Source: Stomoxys calcitrans (taxonomy: Eukaryota; Arthropoda; Insecta; Diptera; Muscidae). Taken from it: a stretch of 64,000 nt of DNA. The stretch spans positions 124,100,458-124,164,457 of the forward strand of contig NC_081552.1 in the NCBI RefSeq assembly GCF_963082655.1. Reading direction: 5' to 3'. Of the stretch, positions 11,036-22,035 are shown in pieces. Below the pieces are notes generated by a model. It was not told the origin of the DNA, did not search any database, and was given only the letters and a program-made list of their open reading frames with translations. The position numbers and the translations under genes are program-made. How positions within the stretch are numbered: the first letter of the stretch is position 1; the number at the start of each line of letters is the position of its first letter.

Positions 11036-11312
11036 ATCCATCCATAGCTTCATCTGTAAAGAAAGTACCAAATGGTACCAATTTTGGCTCCAAGTTTTCG
11101 AATTGTGAATGTACAATTTAGTCGTCCATCATATATTTCCTAGTTGTACCTATATGCTAAATTTGAGATTTCTTGCTCCATTTGTAAAGAAAGTACCAAT
11201 TGCGGTACTAACTGTACGTTTTCTCCCATTGTCAGTACTATTTTTCCATTTGTTTTTCATTCTCATTATTTTGAAACAGATGTCCTTTAAATCAAATTTC
11301 TAAATTCGTACA

Positions 11313-12332
11313 TTTTTATACCCTCCACCATAAGGTGGGGGGTATACTAATTTCGTTTGTTCTACTCGAAATATTCGTCTGAGACCCCATAAAGTATATA
11401 TATTCTTGATCGTCGCGACATTTTATGTCGATCTAGCCATGTCCGTCCGTCTGTCCGTCCGTCCGTCCGTCTGTCTGTCGAAAGCACGCTAACTTCCGAA
11501 GGAGTAAAGCTAGCCGCTTGAAATTTTCCACAAATGCTTCTTATTAGTGTAGGTCGGTTGGTATTGTAAATGGGCCATATCGGTCCATGTTTTGATAAAG
11601 CTGCCATATAAACCGATCTTGGGTCTTGACTTCTTGAGCCTCTAGAGTGCGCAATTCTTATCCGATTGGAATGAAATTTTGCACGACGTGTTTTGTTATG
11701 ATATCCAATAACTGTGCCAAGTATGGTTCAAATCGGTTCATAACCTAATATAGCTGCCATATAAACCGATCTTGGGTCTTGACTTCTTGAGCCTCTAGAG
11801 TGCGCAATTCTTATCCAATTGGAATGAAATTTTGCACGACGTGTTTTGTTATGATATCCAACAACTGTGCCAAGTATGGTTCAAATCGGTCCATAACCTG
11901 ATATAGCTGACATATTAACCGATCTGGGATCTTGACTTCTTGAGCCTCTAGAGGTCGCAATTATTATCCGATTTGTCTGAAATTATGTACTACGGATCTT
12001 CTCATGACCATTAACATACTTGTTTATTATGGTCTGAATCGGTCTATAGGCCGATACAGCTCCCATATAAATCGATCTCTCTATTTTACTTCTTGAGCCC
12101 CCAAATGGCGCAATTCTTATTCGAATTGGCTGACATAAATATAATTTAATATAATTTAATTGTGATCCAAACCGGACCATATCTTAATATCGCTCTAATA
12201 GCAGAGCAAATCTTTTCTTATATCCTTTTTTTGCCTAAGAGGAGATTCCGGGAAAAGAACTCGACAAATGCGATCCATGGAGGGTAGGTATATAAGATTC
12301 GGCCCGGCCGAACTTAGCACGCTTTTACTTGT
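11313..12332 (+). mobile_element. DINE-1-like element, subfamily A, copy A4
   Basis: A complete element: 5' tttttataccctccaccata, (GTCY)n near 11,439-11,480, about three internal repeats, and 3' hairpin ttcggcccggccgaa ending gcttttacttgtt. The 3' half is close in sequence to A3 and A15, including 'acttgtttattatggtctga' and 'ctacggatcttctcatgacc'. Non-coding; inserted in W0. Confidence 0.85.
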
Positions 12333-14334
12333 TGGTCCTTTTTTAGTACCTATTTAAGGTTGCTCTAGTGTATCTAAGTTCCAAAATTCAGAGCTCTGGT
12401 TCAATTTACAAGAAAGTATCAAATAGTACCAATTGCGGTACTAAACGTACTATTTCTCCCACTTCCGGTACGAATTTCCAATTTCTTTTTACCAAACCTT
12501 ATTTTTTTCGAGATGCTCTTTAATTTGAGCCCAAGAACATAATTCTAGTCCTTTCCGTTCGCGCTGAACAAATATGTTCCATTTCGTACTTTTTGGTACT
12601 TTTTAGTACCTAAACGTACGAGTATCATCAAATCCAGCCTTTGGTCATAGGCACGGCTATGACCTAAGACCAACATTCGTGCAAAATTTCATGATTCTAT
12701 CTTTAGCCGCTCAGTCGGGAAGATGATCAGTCAGTCACGCAACTCATTTATATATATAAACTTTGGTTGGTTTTCGAGATGACATTACAGTAGACTATAA
12801 ATTGACAAAGACAAAGTAAATCTACGAATATCAAAAAATTCTTGAGTTCACTAATGCACATAGTCAAGGTGTAAATGTATCCCAATTTCAACAGCTTTAG
12901 CTGAATTCGTAAAGAGGGAGCTTTGTAGTACCTTAGTGTACGAATTTCAAAAATATTTTTTAGTCACTCAATATTTGCTATCAAAGTTTAATTGTATCCC
13001 AAGTTTCAGAGCTCTAGCTCAATTCGTAAAGAAAGTAGTGATTTATACGTTTTAGTACCTAAATGTAGGAAATTCAAAAAAAAAAATTTTGGTACTTAAT
13101 ACATACTTTATACCTGAAACTGTATTTCAATTTTGAGAGCTCTAGCTCAATATGTGAAAATTAAATTACCTTTTTGTATATTTTAGTACCAAAATGTACG
13201 AATTTCAAAAAATGTTTCCAGTTGCCATTATATACTGTCAAAGAGTACCTGTATCCCAAATTTAAGAGCTTAAGCTTAAATTGCTAAATTGCAAAGAAAG
13301 TACCATTTTGTACGATTTAGTAGCTAAATCTACGCTATTCTTGTATATCCAGGTGTACCTGTATCAAATTTTAGAGCACTAGCTCAATACATTAGTAGTG
13401 AAGGAATTATGAAAAGATCATTTAGTTATCCATCAATTATTTCCTAGTTGTATATACATGCCAAATTTCAGACCTCTAGCTCCACCTGCAAAGAGGGTTC
13501 CGATTTCGGTGCCAAAATTTAGGAATTATGAACATTCATTTAGTCACCCTTCAAATATTTCCTAGTGTTACCTAAAAACCAAATTTCAGACTTGTAGCTC
13601 AAGTTGTAAAGAAAGTACCAAATGGTACCAAAATTTACGAATTATAAATGGATAATTTATTTATCCATCCATTATTTCCTAGTTGTACCTACATGCCAAA
13701 TTTCAGACCTGTAGCTCCATCTGCAAAGAAGGTTCCAAATGGTACCGATTTCGGTTGTAAGATGTAAGAATTGTGAAAAAATCATTTAAACACATATTAT
13801 ATATTTGATTATTGCACCTACAAACCGAATTTCAGACTTCTACCACCAGTTGTAAAGAAGGTATCAAATGGTACCAATTTTCGTGCCAAAATTTACAAAA
13901 GAATAGATCATGTAGTCAACCATCATTTATTTTCAAAAAAATAATTGATCTCTAGCTTCATTTGTAAAAACTATTTGGTACCAATTTTCATACCTAAGGT
14001 AACAAATTGTGAATAGATTTATATATGATGGGCGACATATATCATAGATGTACCTACATACCAAATTTCAGACCTCTACCTCTAGTTGTAAAGAAGGTTC
14101 CAAATGGTACCAATATTGGTACCACAATTTACGAATTGTAAAAAGATCATAATCTTCCACCAAATTTTGTAGTTGTACCTGCATGCCAAAATTAAAGAAA
14201 GCGCCAAATGGTACCAATTGAGGTACTAAATGTACGTTTTCTCCCGTTCCCAGTACTATTTTCCACTTTTTCTTTTCACCCTCATCCTTTTGCCCAAGAT
14301 CTCGTGTAAGCAATTTCAAAATTCTACCTTTATA

Positions 14335-15287
14335 TTGGGTTGCCCAAAAAGTAATTGCTGATTTTTCATATAGTCGGCGTTGACAAATTTTAAGCATTAA
14401 TCGAATTGGATCGTCATGTAACTGAGCGTGAGACAAGAGAGAAGTTAAATATACCAAAATCAACCGTTCATTATCACATAAAAAGTCTTGGACTGGTGAA
14501 AAAGCTTGATATTTGGGTACCACATGTATTGAAAGAAATTCATTTAACTAACCGAATCAACGCTTGTGCACCTTATGCACCTATATGCACCTTAAACGCA
14601 ATGAATTCGATCCGTTTTTAAAACGAATCATAACTGGAGATGAAAAATGGATTGTTTACAATAACGTTAGTCGAAAACGATCATGGTCCAAGCATGGTGA
14701 ACCAGCTCAAACCACTTCAAAGGCTGATATCCACCAAAAGAAGGTTATGCTGTCTGTTTGGTGGGATTGGAAGGGTGTGGTATATTTTGAGCTGCTTCCA
14801 AGGAACCAAACGATTAATTCGGATGTTTACTATCAACAATTGGACAAATTGAATACAGCCATCAAGGAGAAGCGACCAGAATTGGTCAATCGTAAAGGTG
14901 TCATATTCCACCAGGACAACGCTAGACCGCACACATCTTTGGTCACTCGTCAAAAACTGAGTGAGCTTGGCTGGGAACTTTTGATGCATCCACCATATAG
15001 CCCTGACCTTGCACCATCAGACTACCATTTATTTCGATCTTTGCAGAACTCCTTAAGTGGTTAAACTTTCGGCAATGATGAGGCTATAAAATCGCACTTG
15101 GTTCAGTTTTTTGCAGATAAAGGCCAGAAGTTCTATGAGCGTGGAATACTAAATTTGCCAGGAAGATGGCAAAAAGGTTATCGAACAAAATGGCAATTAT
15201 ATATTTGATTAAAGTTCATTCTAAGTTTTATTAAAAATGCATTTACTTTCTTTTAAAAAATCCGCAATTACTTTTAAGTCAACCCAA
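14335..15287 (+). mobile_element. Mariner transposon, N-terminally deleted and broken
   Basis: The terminal inverted repeats ttgggttgcccaaaaagtaa (left) and aattacttttaagtcaaccc (right) are flanked by TA at 14,333-14,334 and 15,288-15,289. Mariners are usually about 1.3 kb; this copy is 953 bp because the 5' part of the transposase gene is deleted. The TIR style recalls the mellifera subfamily, from memory. Two 236-bp derivatives of the same family lie at 9936 and 39,481. It is inserted in W1. Confidence 0.9.
14406..15208 (+). pseudogene. Mariner transposase, broken
   Basis: A DD34D transposase. An HTH-type part (NIPKSTVHYHIKSLGLVKKL) and WVPH linker are in one frame. After a frameshift the catalytic core follows: ITGDEKW (first Asp), FHQDNARPHTS (second Asp), and YSPDLAPSDYHLF (third Asp), with 34 residues between the last two. 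The C-terminus ends FADKGQKFYERG...QLYI. Damage seen: the N-terminus is deleted, the frame slips at a 'tgcacctta'-type triplication at 14,573-14,596, and an in-frame TAA stands at 15,062-15,064. All three catalytic Asp codons survive. Usual length is about 345 residues; the two pieces here cover about 260. It cannot make an active protein as it stands. Confidence 0.9.
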
Positions 15288-15813
15288 TACATCCGTCCTG
15301 TACAAAGTTCAGCCATTTCGTATGTTCTTGGTACTTACATTAACCCAACTAAAATTGCCCCATCATTCGTACTACTTGGTACCATTTTGTACTGTAAAGA
15401 AAGTGCCAAATGGCACCAATTGCGGTACTAAATGTACGTTTCCTCCCGTTACCAGTACTATTTTTCCATTTTTGCTTTTCATCCTTATCCTTTTGCACAA
15501 GATCTCGGTTAAGCCAATTTCAAAATTCTACCTTGATCCATCCTCCCTGTACAAAGTTCACCCATTTCGTACTTTCATGGTTCTTACATTTACCCAACTA
15601 AGATTGCCCCATCCGTTCGCCCTAGGCAAATAGTACCAATTTTCGTACTATTTGGTACCTTAACGAACGAGTATCACCATGCCCAGCCCTTTCTCGCGCC
15701 TCCGATACAAGACCAACATTCGTATTAAATTTCATAGTTAAAGCTTTAGCCGTTTGGGCTGGGCAGTGATCAGTGAATCAGTCAGTCAATCAAGCGTCTC
15801 TTTTATATATAGA

Positions 15814-18339
15814 CTAGCGGACCACCGGATTGGTCCGCTTCGTTACCCTAGGTTTTGGTACCAAATTTCAGTGTAGGACTTCAAAAAACCGAGGTAGTCA
15901 CTCAGTTTATAAGATTAAGTTTTGCAATAATTGAGCATAAAATTGTTGCAATCTGTCCATTTCTATATAGAAAGTACCAAGAACGACATTACATCAGAAA
16001 AACCCTCAAGTCGTCCAATATATAATGTCAAGGTTTAAATGAATCCCAATTTGGAGAGCTTTAGCTCAATTCGAAAAGAAAGAACTATTTTGTATATTTT
16101 AGTACCTAACTGTGCGATTTTGAAAGATCTTTAGGTTGCTTAAAATCTATAGTCAAGGTGTAGATGTATCCCAATTTTGAGAGTTTAAGATCTCTCTGTA
16201 AAGAAAGTAATATTTTGTATACTTTAGTACATAAATGCATGAATTAAAAATAATTCTTTTAACCGCCCAATAATTACTGTCAAGGTGTAACTGTATCCTG
16301 ACTTTGATAGCTTAAGTCCGATTCGTAAAGAATGTACAATATTGTTCGCTTTAGTACCTAAATGTACCATTTAGAATAATTTTCTGGTCATCCAAAATTT
16401 ATAGCTGAGGTGTACCTGTATTAGAATTTGTAGATCTTTAGGTCACTCCATAAAGAATGTACCATTTTGTGTGCTTCAGTACCCAAATATACGAATAAAC
16501 ACGTTCTTTTAATAACTTTTCAAATAGGAAAACACCAGTCTTTACTCCTTCGAAAGTTTGCACCAATTACACCAGAATTAATACATTTTCTTCCTTATGT
16601 CGTATTTTTGTCTGCGTTATCGTTCGTTCGTTGGACAAATTGCTTACTTTTAGCAGTCCCCTTTCAGTGTAGACGAAGATAAGCCTTTTCGTACTAATTT
16701 GCACTTTTTGGAACCACAATGTTTGAATTTTTAATGGATCATTTAGACACCCATTATATATTTCCTTCTTGTACCTACATGCCAAATCTTAGACCTTTAG
16801 CTCCATCTGAACAGAAAGTATCAAATGGTACTAAACTACGAATTTTTAATTGAATATTTAATATTTAGTCACCCATCACATATTTCTTAGGTATACCTAC
16901 ATACCAAAATTCAGACCTCAAACTACATATGGACTGAAAGTACAAAATGTTACCAAAATTTACGAATTTTGAATAGACCATTTAGTCATCCATCACTTAT
17001 TTTTTTGATGTACTTAAATTCCAAATTTCGAATCTCTAGCGCTATCAATAAAGAAAGAACCAGGTTTAGTAATAAAAAAATTTTGAACTGTTGAAAAGTC
17101 ATGCAGTCGCCCATCATTTATTTGTAAGTTTTACCTACATGCCAAATTTCAGAAATCTAGCTCCATCCGCACATGGTACCAATATTGGAATCAATCAAGC
17201 CTTATCCCTATGTCTACGACCCATGATCAACAATCGTGCAAAATTTCTTGATTCTAGTTTTAGCCATTTTGGCTGGGCGATGATCAGTCAGTCAGATCTA
17301 GCTCAATATGTAAAAATTAAATTACCTTTTTGTACATTTTAGTACCAGGATGTACGAATTTCAAAATATGTTTCCAGTTGTCCACTATATACTGTCAAAG
17401 TGTAAATGTATCCCAAATTTCAGAGCTTATGCTTAAATTGCTAAATTTCCAAAGAAAGTAACATTTTGTACTGTTTAGTAGCTAAATGTACGCTATACTA
17501 GTATATCAAGGTGTACCTGCTATCAAATTTTAGAGCAATAGCTCAATACGTTAGTAGTGAACGAATTATGAAAAGATTTAAATATCCATTAATTATTTCC
17601 TAGTTTTACCTACATGCCAAATTTCAGACCCCTAGCTCCATCTGGTAAGAAAGTTCGAAATGGTACCAATTTTGTTACCAAAATGGACGAACACATCATT
17701 TAGTTACCCATTAATTATTTCCTAGTTGTATCTACATGCCAAATTCCAGACGTCTACCCCAGTTGTAAAGAAGGTTCCAATATTGGTACCACAATTTACA
17801 AATTGTAGAAGGATCATTGTCACCAATCATATTTTTTCCTAGTTTTACCTGCATGCCAAAATTCAGACCTCTAGCTCAATCTGTAAAGAAAGTACCATAT
17901 TTTACCAATTGCGGTACTAAAAGTGCGTTTTCTCCCGTTACCAGTACTATTTTTCCATTTTTTCTTTCCACCATCATCCTTTTGCCTTAAGTCAATTTAA
18001 AAATTCAACCTTTATCCATCCACCCTGCACAAAGTTCACCCATTTCGTACTTTCTTGGTACTTTATTTAGTACCTAAATGAACAAATTTCCAAAAACTCT
18101 TGCATTAAACCAACTAAGATTGCCCCATCCGTTCACCCTAGGCAAATAGTACCAATTTTCGTACTATTTGGTACCATTTTGTACCTTATCGAACGAGAAT
18201 CACCAAACCCAGCCCTTTCTCGCGCCTCCGATACAAGACCAACATTCGTGTAAAATGTCATAGTTAAAGCTTAAGCCGTTTGGGCTGGGCAGTGGTCAGT
18301 GAATCAGTCAGTCAATAAAGCGTCTCTTTTATTTATAGA
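15814..18339 (-). mobile_element. Helitron-like family W, copy W2 (both termini present)
   Basis: The 3' terminus is CTAG at 15,814-15,817 (palindromic), followed directly by a hairpin: GCGGACC (15,817-15,823) and GGTCCGC (15,832-15,838). The 5' terminus is GA at 18,338-18,339 (TC on the element strand) after 'cgtctcttttatttata'. Its 2526 bp are filled with about 126-bp repeats and no conserved frame. TC...CTAG ends and a 3' hairpin are Helitron hallmarks. It abuts W1 and W3 with no spacer, all in the same orientation. Confidence 0.65.
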
Positions 18340-19489
18340 CTAGCATCCCGGTGGTCCGCTTCGCTACCCCAGTTTTTGGTATCAAACTTTTAGTGTAGGC
18401 CTTCAAAAAACCAAGGTAGTCACTCAGTTTAAAAGATTATAAAGTTTTGCAATAATTGAGTATAAAACTTTAGCAATCTGTTCATTTCTGTATAGAAAGC
18501 ACCTAATAGTACCAAGAACAACAATATACCAGAAAAACTATCAAGTCGTCCAATATATATTGTCAAGGTTTCAATGAATCCCATTTTTGAGCGCTTGAGC
18601 TCAATTAGTAAAGAATGTACCATTTTGTATGTTTTAGTACCTAACTGTACGATTTTGAAAAATAATCTTCAGGTTGTCTTAAATTTATAATCAAAGTTTA
18701 GCTGTATCCCAATTTTTTTTTTGTACACTTTAGTACCTAAATACACGAACTAAAAACAATTCTTTTAACCGCCCAATATTTACTGTCAAGGTTTAATTGT
18801 ATCCTAATTTTGATCGCTTAAGTCTGGTCACCAAAAAATTTATAGCTAAGGTCAACCTGTATTAGAATTTTAAGGGCTTTAGCTCACTCCATAAAGAATG
18901 TACTATTTTCTCGTCTTCTTTCCACGTCTTCTAGTTGCCCAATATACAATATACTTTCAAGGTACCAAACACACCACAATGAATACTAATCTTCCTAATG
19001 TCGTATTTTTGTCTGCGATAATGTTGGCTAAATTGCTTAATTTTAGCAGTCCACATTCAGTGTAGGCGAAGATAAGCTATTTCGTACTAATTTGCATTTT
19101 TTGGAACCAAAATGTACGAATTTTGAATGGATCATTTAGACACCCATTATGTATTTCCTTTTTGTACTTACATACCAAATTTCAGACCTCTACCTCCATC
19201 TAAACAGAAAGTACCAAATGGTACCAAACTACGAATTTTAAATCGAATACTTAGTCACCCATCATATATTTCTTAGGTGTACCTACATGCCAAAATTCAG
19301 ACCTCAAGCTCCATCTGAACAGAAATTACAAAATGGTACCAAAATGTACGAATTTCGAATAGACCATTTAGTCATCCATGATTGACTTCTTCGATGTACT
19401 TAAGTTCCAAATTTCGGATCTCTAGCGCTATTAATAAAGAAAGTACCAAGATTAGTACCAAAATGTTGAAACTGTTGAAAATGCATATA

Positions 19490-19880
19490 TTCAGTCAGTC
19501 GATAGGACGGCAAAAATGTTATGGGGTGATCCGGATAGTGAGGGGACGGGGGGGGGCTATTACTGAACGGAAGTAAGAAGAGGCCAGTAAAGCATTTAGT
19601 AATGGGACACATAGGACTACGAGCTCGCTAATGCAAAATAGCTGTGGTAAGTGACGGAATGTGTAGGGTATGTGGGGAAGATGATGAGACGTTGGAGTAT
19701 TTCCTACATCATTGCCCGGCTTTCGCTGCTAAATGATACCAGACATGAACCAACTTAGGGCGTGGCATGAAAACCGAATTTCTGACTTAGATTTTCTTTT
19801 TCGATGTTACTTTTTTAGTATTTAGAGCTTACAACAAGCTGATTATTGGCTTAGGTGTATGTCATTAATGGTATGAGGCG
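19490..19880 (+). pseudogene. LINE ORF2 C-terminal remnant inside W3
   Basis: In one frame near 19,655-19,730 the translation reads CRVCGEDDETLEYFLHHCPAF, the CCHC tail found after the reverse transcriptase in several insect non-LTR elements. Stops and frameshifts flank it; the preceding part (GDPDSE, ELANAK) is broken. The 3' UTR ends about 'acaacaagctgattattggc'. It is 5' truncated, as LINEs usually are. The same family left a poorer copy at 10,645-11,035. Confidence 0.65.
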
Positions 19881-20574
19881 CAATAATATCTACACCATCT
19901 TTTTCAAGTAAACCTTACCTAAGGCGTAACTGTATAGCACTTTAAAGAGCTTTAACCTAATCCGTAAAGAAAGTAACAGTTTGAAAATTTTAGTGCATAA
20001 ATGCACTAATTAAGAAAAAACTTCTATTCCTAAAAAAAGTAAAATTTTGTACGTTTTAGAACCTAAATATGCAAATTTAAAAAACAAAATTCTTCTAGTC
20101 TTCCGGTACATACTCCCAAGATCTACCTTTATCTCAAATTTCATAGCTCTAGCTCAGTCTCTAGAGAAAGAACAATTTTGTACGGTTAGTACCAAAATGT
20201 GCGAATATCAGAATAAAATCTTCTAGTCGCCCGCCAAGATGTATCTTTACCCCATATTTCAGAGCTGTAGTTTACGTTTTACCATTTTGTAAGTTTTAGT
20301 ACTAATATGTACAAATATCAACAAAATCTTCTAGTCGCCTGATACATACCGCCAAGTTTTCCAAATCTTCTAGTGATCTGATACCTGTATTCCAAATTTC
20401 AATGTTGTAGCTCAGTCTGTAAAGAAAGTATTATTTTGTACGGTTTAGTACCAAAATGTACAAATTTCAAAAAAAAAAAAAGCGTCCGGATTTAACTGTA
20501 TTCCAATGTTGAGAGCTGTAGCTTCATACATATAGCAGGTACCATTTTGTACGTACCAAAATATAAGAATTCAA

Positions 20575-21345
20575 CAAGTAAAAGCGTGTTTTGTTCGGCC
20601 GGGCCGAATCTTGAAAACCCACCACCATGGATACTGCTTTAAATTTATACAAAATAAATTTTGTTGAAGGGGCTAATTTTATTTTATTCTACATACTTCT
20701 AGGAACCGAACAAAGATAATGGAGAGACCGGTTTACATGGGAGCTACATCAAGTTATGGACCGATTCGGACTGTACTTGGAATCGTTTTTGGAAGATATA
20801 ATATAACACCACATGTAAAATTTCAGCCAAATCGGGCACAAATTGCGGCTTGTTGGAAGCCATAACAGAACACCACATGCAAAATTTCAGCCAAATCGGA
20901 AAAAAGTGCGGCTTCCAGGGGCTCAAGATGTTAAATCGGGAGATCGGTTTATATGGGAGCTATATCAGGTTATAGATCGAATCAGACCGTACTTGGCACA
21001 GTTGTTGGAAGTCATGATAGAACACTACATGCAAAATTGCAGCCAAATCGGACAAAAATTGCGGCTTGTAAGGGCTCAAACAGTCAAATCGGAAGATCGG
21101 TTTATATGGGAGCAGTGTCTTAATCTGAACCGATATAGCCCATTTGCAATCCCCATCGACCGGCTAGCTTTTCGCATTCGACAGCTATCGTGATTTCGAT
21201 AGACGGACGCACATGGCTATATCGAATCAGAATATCGAGACGATTCAGAATATACATACTTTATGGGGTCCCAGACCAATATTTCGAGGTGTTACAAACG
21301 GAATGGCTAGATTAGTATACACCCATGCTATGGTGGTGGGTATGG
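20575..21345 (-). mobile_element. DINE-1-like element, subfamily C, copy C1
   Basis: The 3' end caagtaaaagcgtgttttg plus hairpin ttcggccgggccgaa, then 'aaaacccaccaccatggata', identifies a DINE. Internal repeats use 'gcaaaatttcagccaaatcgg' and 'atgggagctatatcaggtta'. The 5' block on the minus strand reads CATACCCACCACCATAGCAT. The (GTCY)n tract is reduced to 'agacggacgcaca' near 21,200. One other C copy lies at 61,803-62,384. Non-coding; inserted in W3. Confidence 0.78.
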
Positions 21346-22035
21346 AAAATCTTCTAGTCGTCCAATAAGTACTGTCAAGGAGTGCCTGTAGCCAAAATTT
21401 CAGACCTCTAGGCCAGTCTGCAATTAAAGTACCATTTTATATGTTTTAGTACCTAAATGTATGACTTTCAAAAAGATCCCCTATTCGCCCATTATATACT
21501 GCCGAGATGTAACTGTATTGCAATTTTCAAATCTTTAGCTCATTCCGTATATGAAGTACCATTTTGTACGTTTTAGTACCAAAATGTACAAATATCACAA
21601 ATTTGTTCTAGTCATCTGATACCTGTATCACAAATTTCAGAGTTGTAGCTCAGTTTGAAAATAAAGTACCATTTTGAATGTTTAAGTACCTAAATGCCCA
21701 AATTTCCAAACAATCTTCTAGTCGCACGGTACATACTGCCAAGATGTACCTATATTCCAAATTCAGAATAAAGGTAGAATCAGACCGCAAAGAAGGTTCG
21801 TTTAGTACCAAAATGTAGAAATATCAACAAAAGCTTGCATTCGCCCGGTACATACCGCCTAGATGTAACAGTATTCCAAATTTTAGAGCTGTAGTTCAAT
21901 GCTTAAACAAAGTACAACTTTGTACGTTTTAGTACCAAAATGTAAAAATTTTTGGAATTTTATAATTTTCTGTTCTTGGTTTGGCTCGAGGTCATCGAAC
22001 AATTTACAAAAACAAGTGTTGGTGTTTTATATAAT

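Larger units (their letters stand above)
10290..12760 (-). mobile_element. Helitron-like family W, copy W0 (interrupted)
   Basis: It consists of degenerate repeats of about 126 bp with 'gtaaagaaagtacc', 'ttttagtacctaaatgtacg' and 'cctacatgccaaatttcaga'. It is non-coding. The right end (5' end of the element) is 'gatcagtcagtca...tatatatataaa' at about 12,760, matching the better 5' ends at 15,813 and 18,339. It is interrupted by a LINE tail (10,645-11,035) and DINE-A A4 (11,313-12,332). The left edge is uncertain; 10,172-10,290 holds nothing I recognise. Confidence 0.55.
12761..15813 (-). mobile_element. Helitron-like family W, copy W1 (contains mariner)
   Basis: About 126-bp repeats ('caaggtgtaaatgtatccca', 'agctctagctcaattcgtaa', 'aagaaagtacc') fill the copy. 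The 5' end of the element is at its right edge, '...gcgtctcttttatatataga', terminating GA at 15,812-15,813 (TC on the element strand). The next copy begins immediately with CTAG. Its own 3' end at about 12,761 (ctttggttgg) is decayed. A mariner occupies 14,335-15,287. Non-coding apart from that. Confidence 0.55.
18340..22035 (-). mobile_element. Helitron-like family W, copy W3 (interrupted, 5' end lost)
   Basis: It begins CTAGCATCCCGGTGGTCCGC, the W 3' terminus, and for its first 700 bp parallels W2 ('aaccaaggtagtcactcag', 'ttgcaataattgag', 'aactatcaagtcgtccaata'). It is interrupted by a LINE tail (19,490-19,880) and DINE-C (20,575-21,345). Repeats continue to about 21,950, where DINE-A A5 follows. 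No W 5' terminus is seen. Non-coding. Confidence 0.55.

Noticed and set aside
14068..14523. 151-codon minus-strand frame
   Set aside because: It overlaps the mariner 5' part and W repeats antisense to the transposase; no domain.
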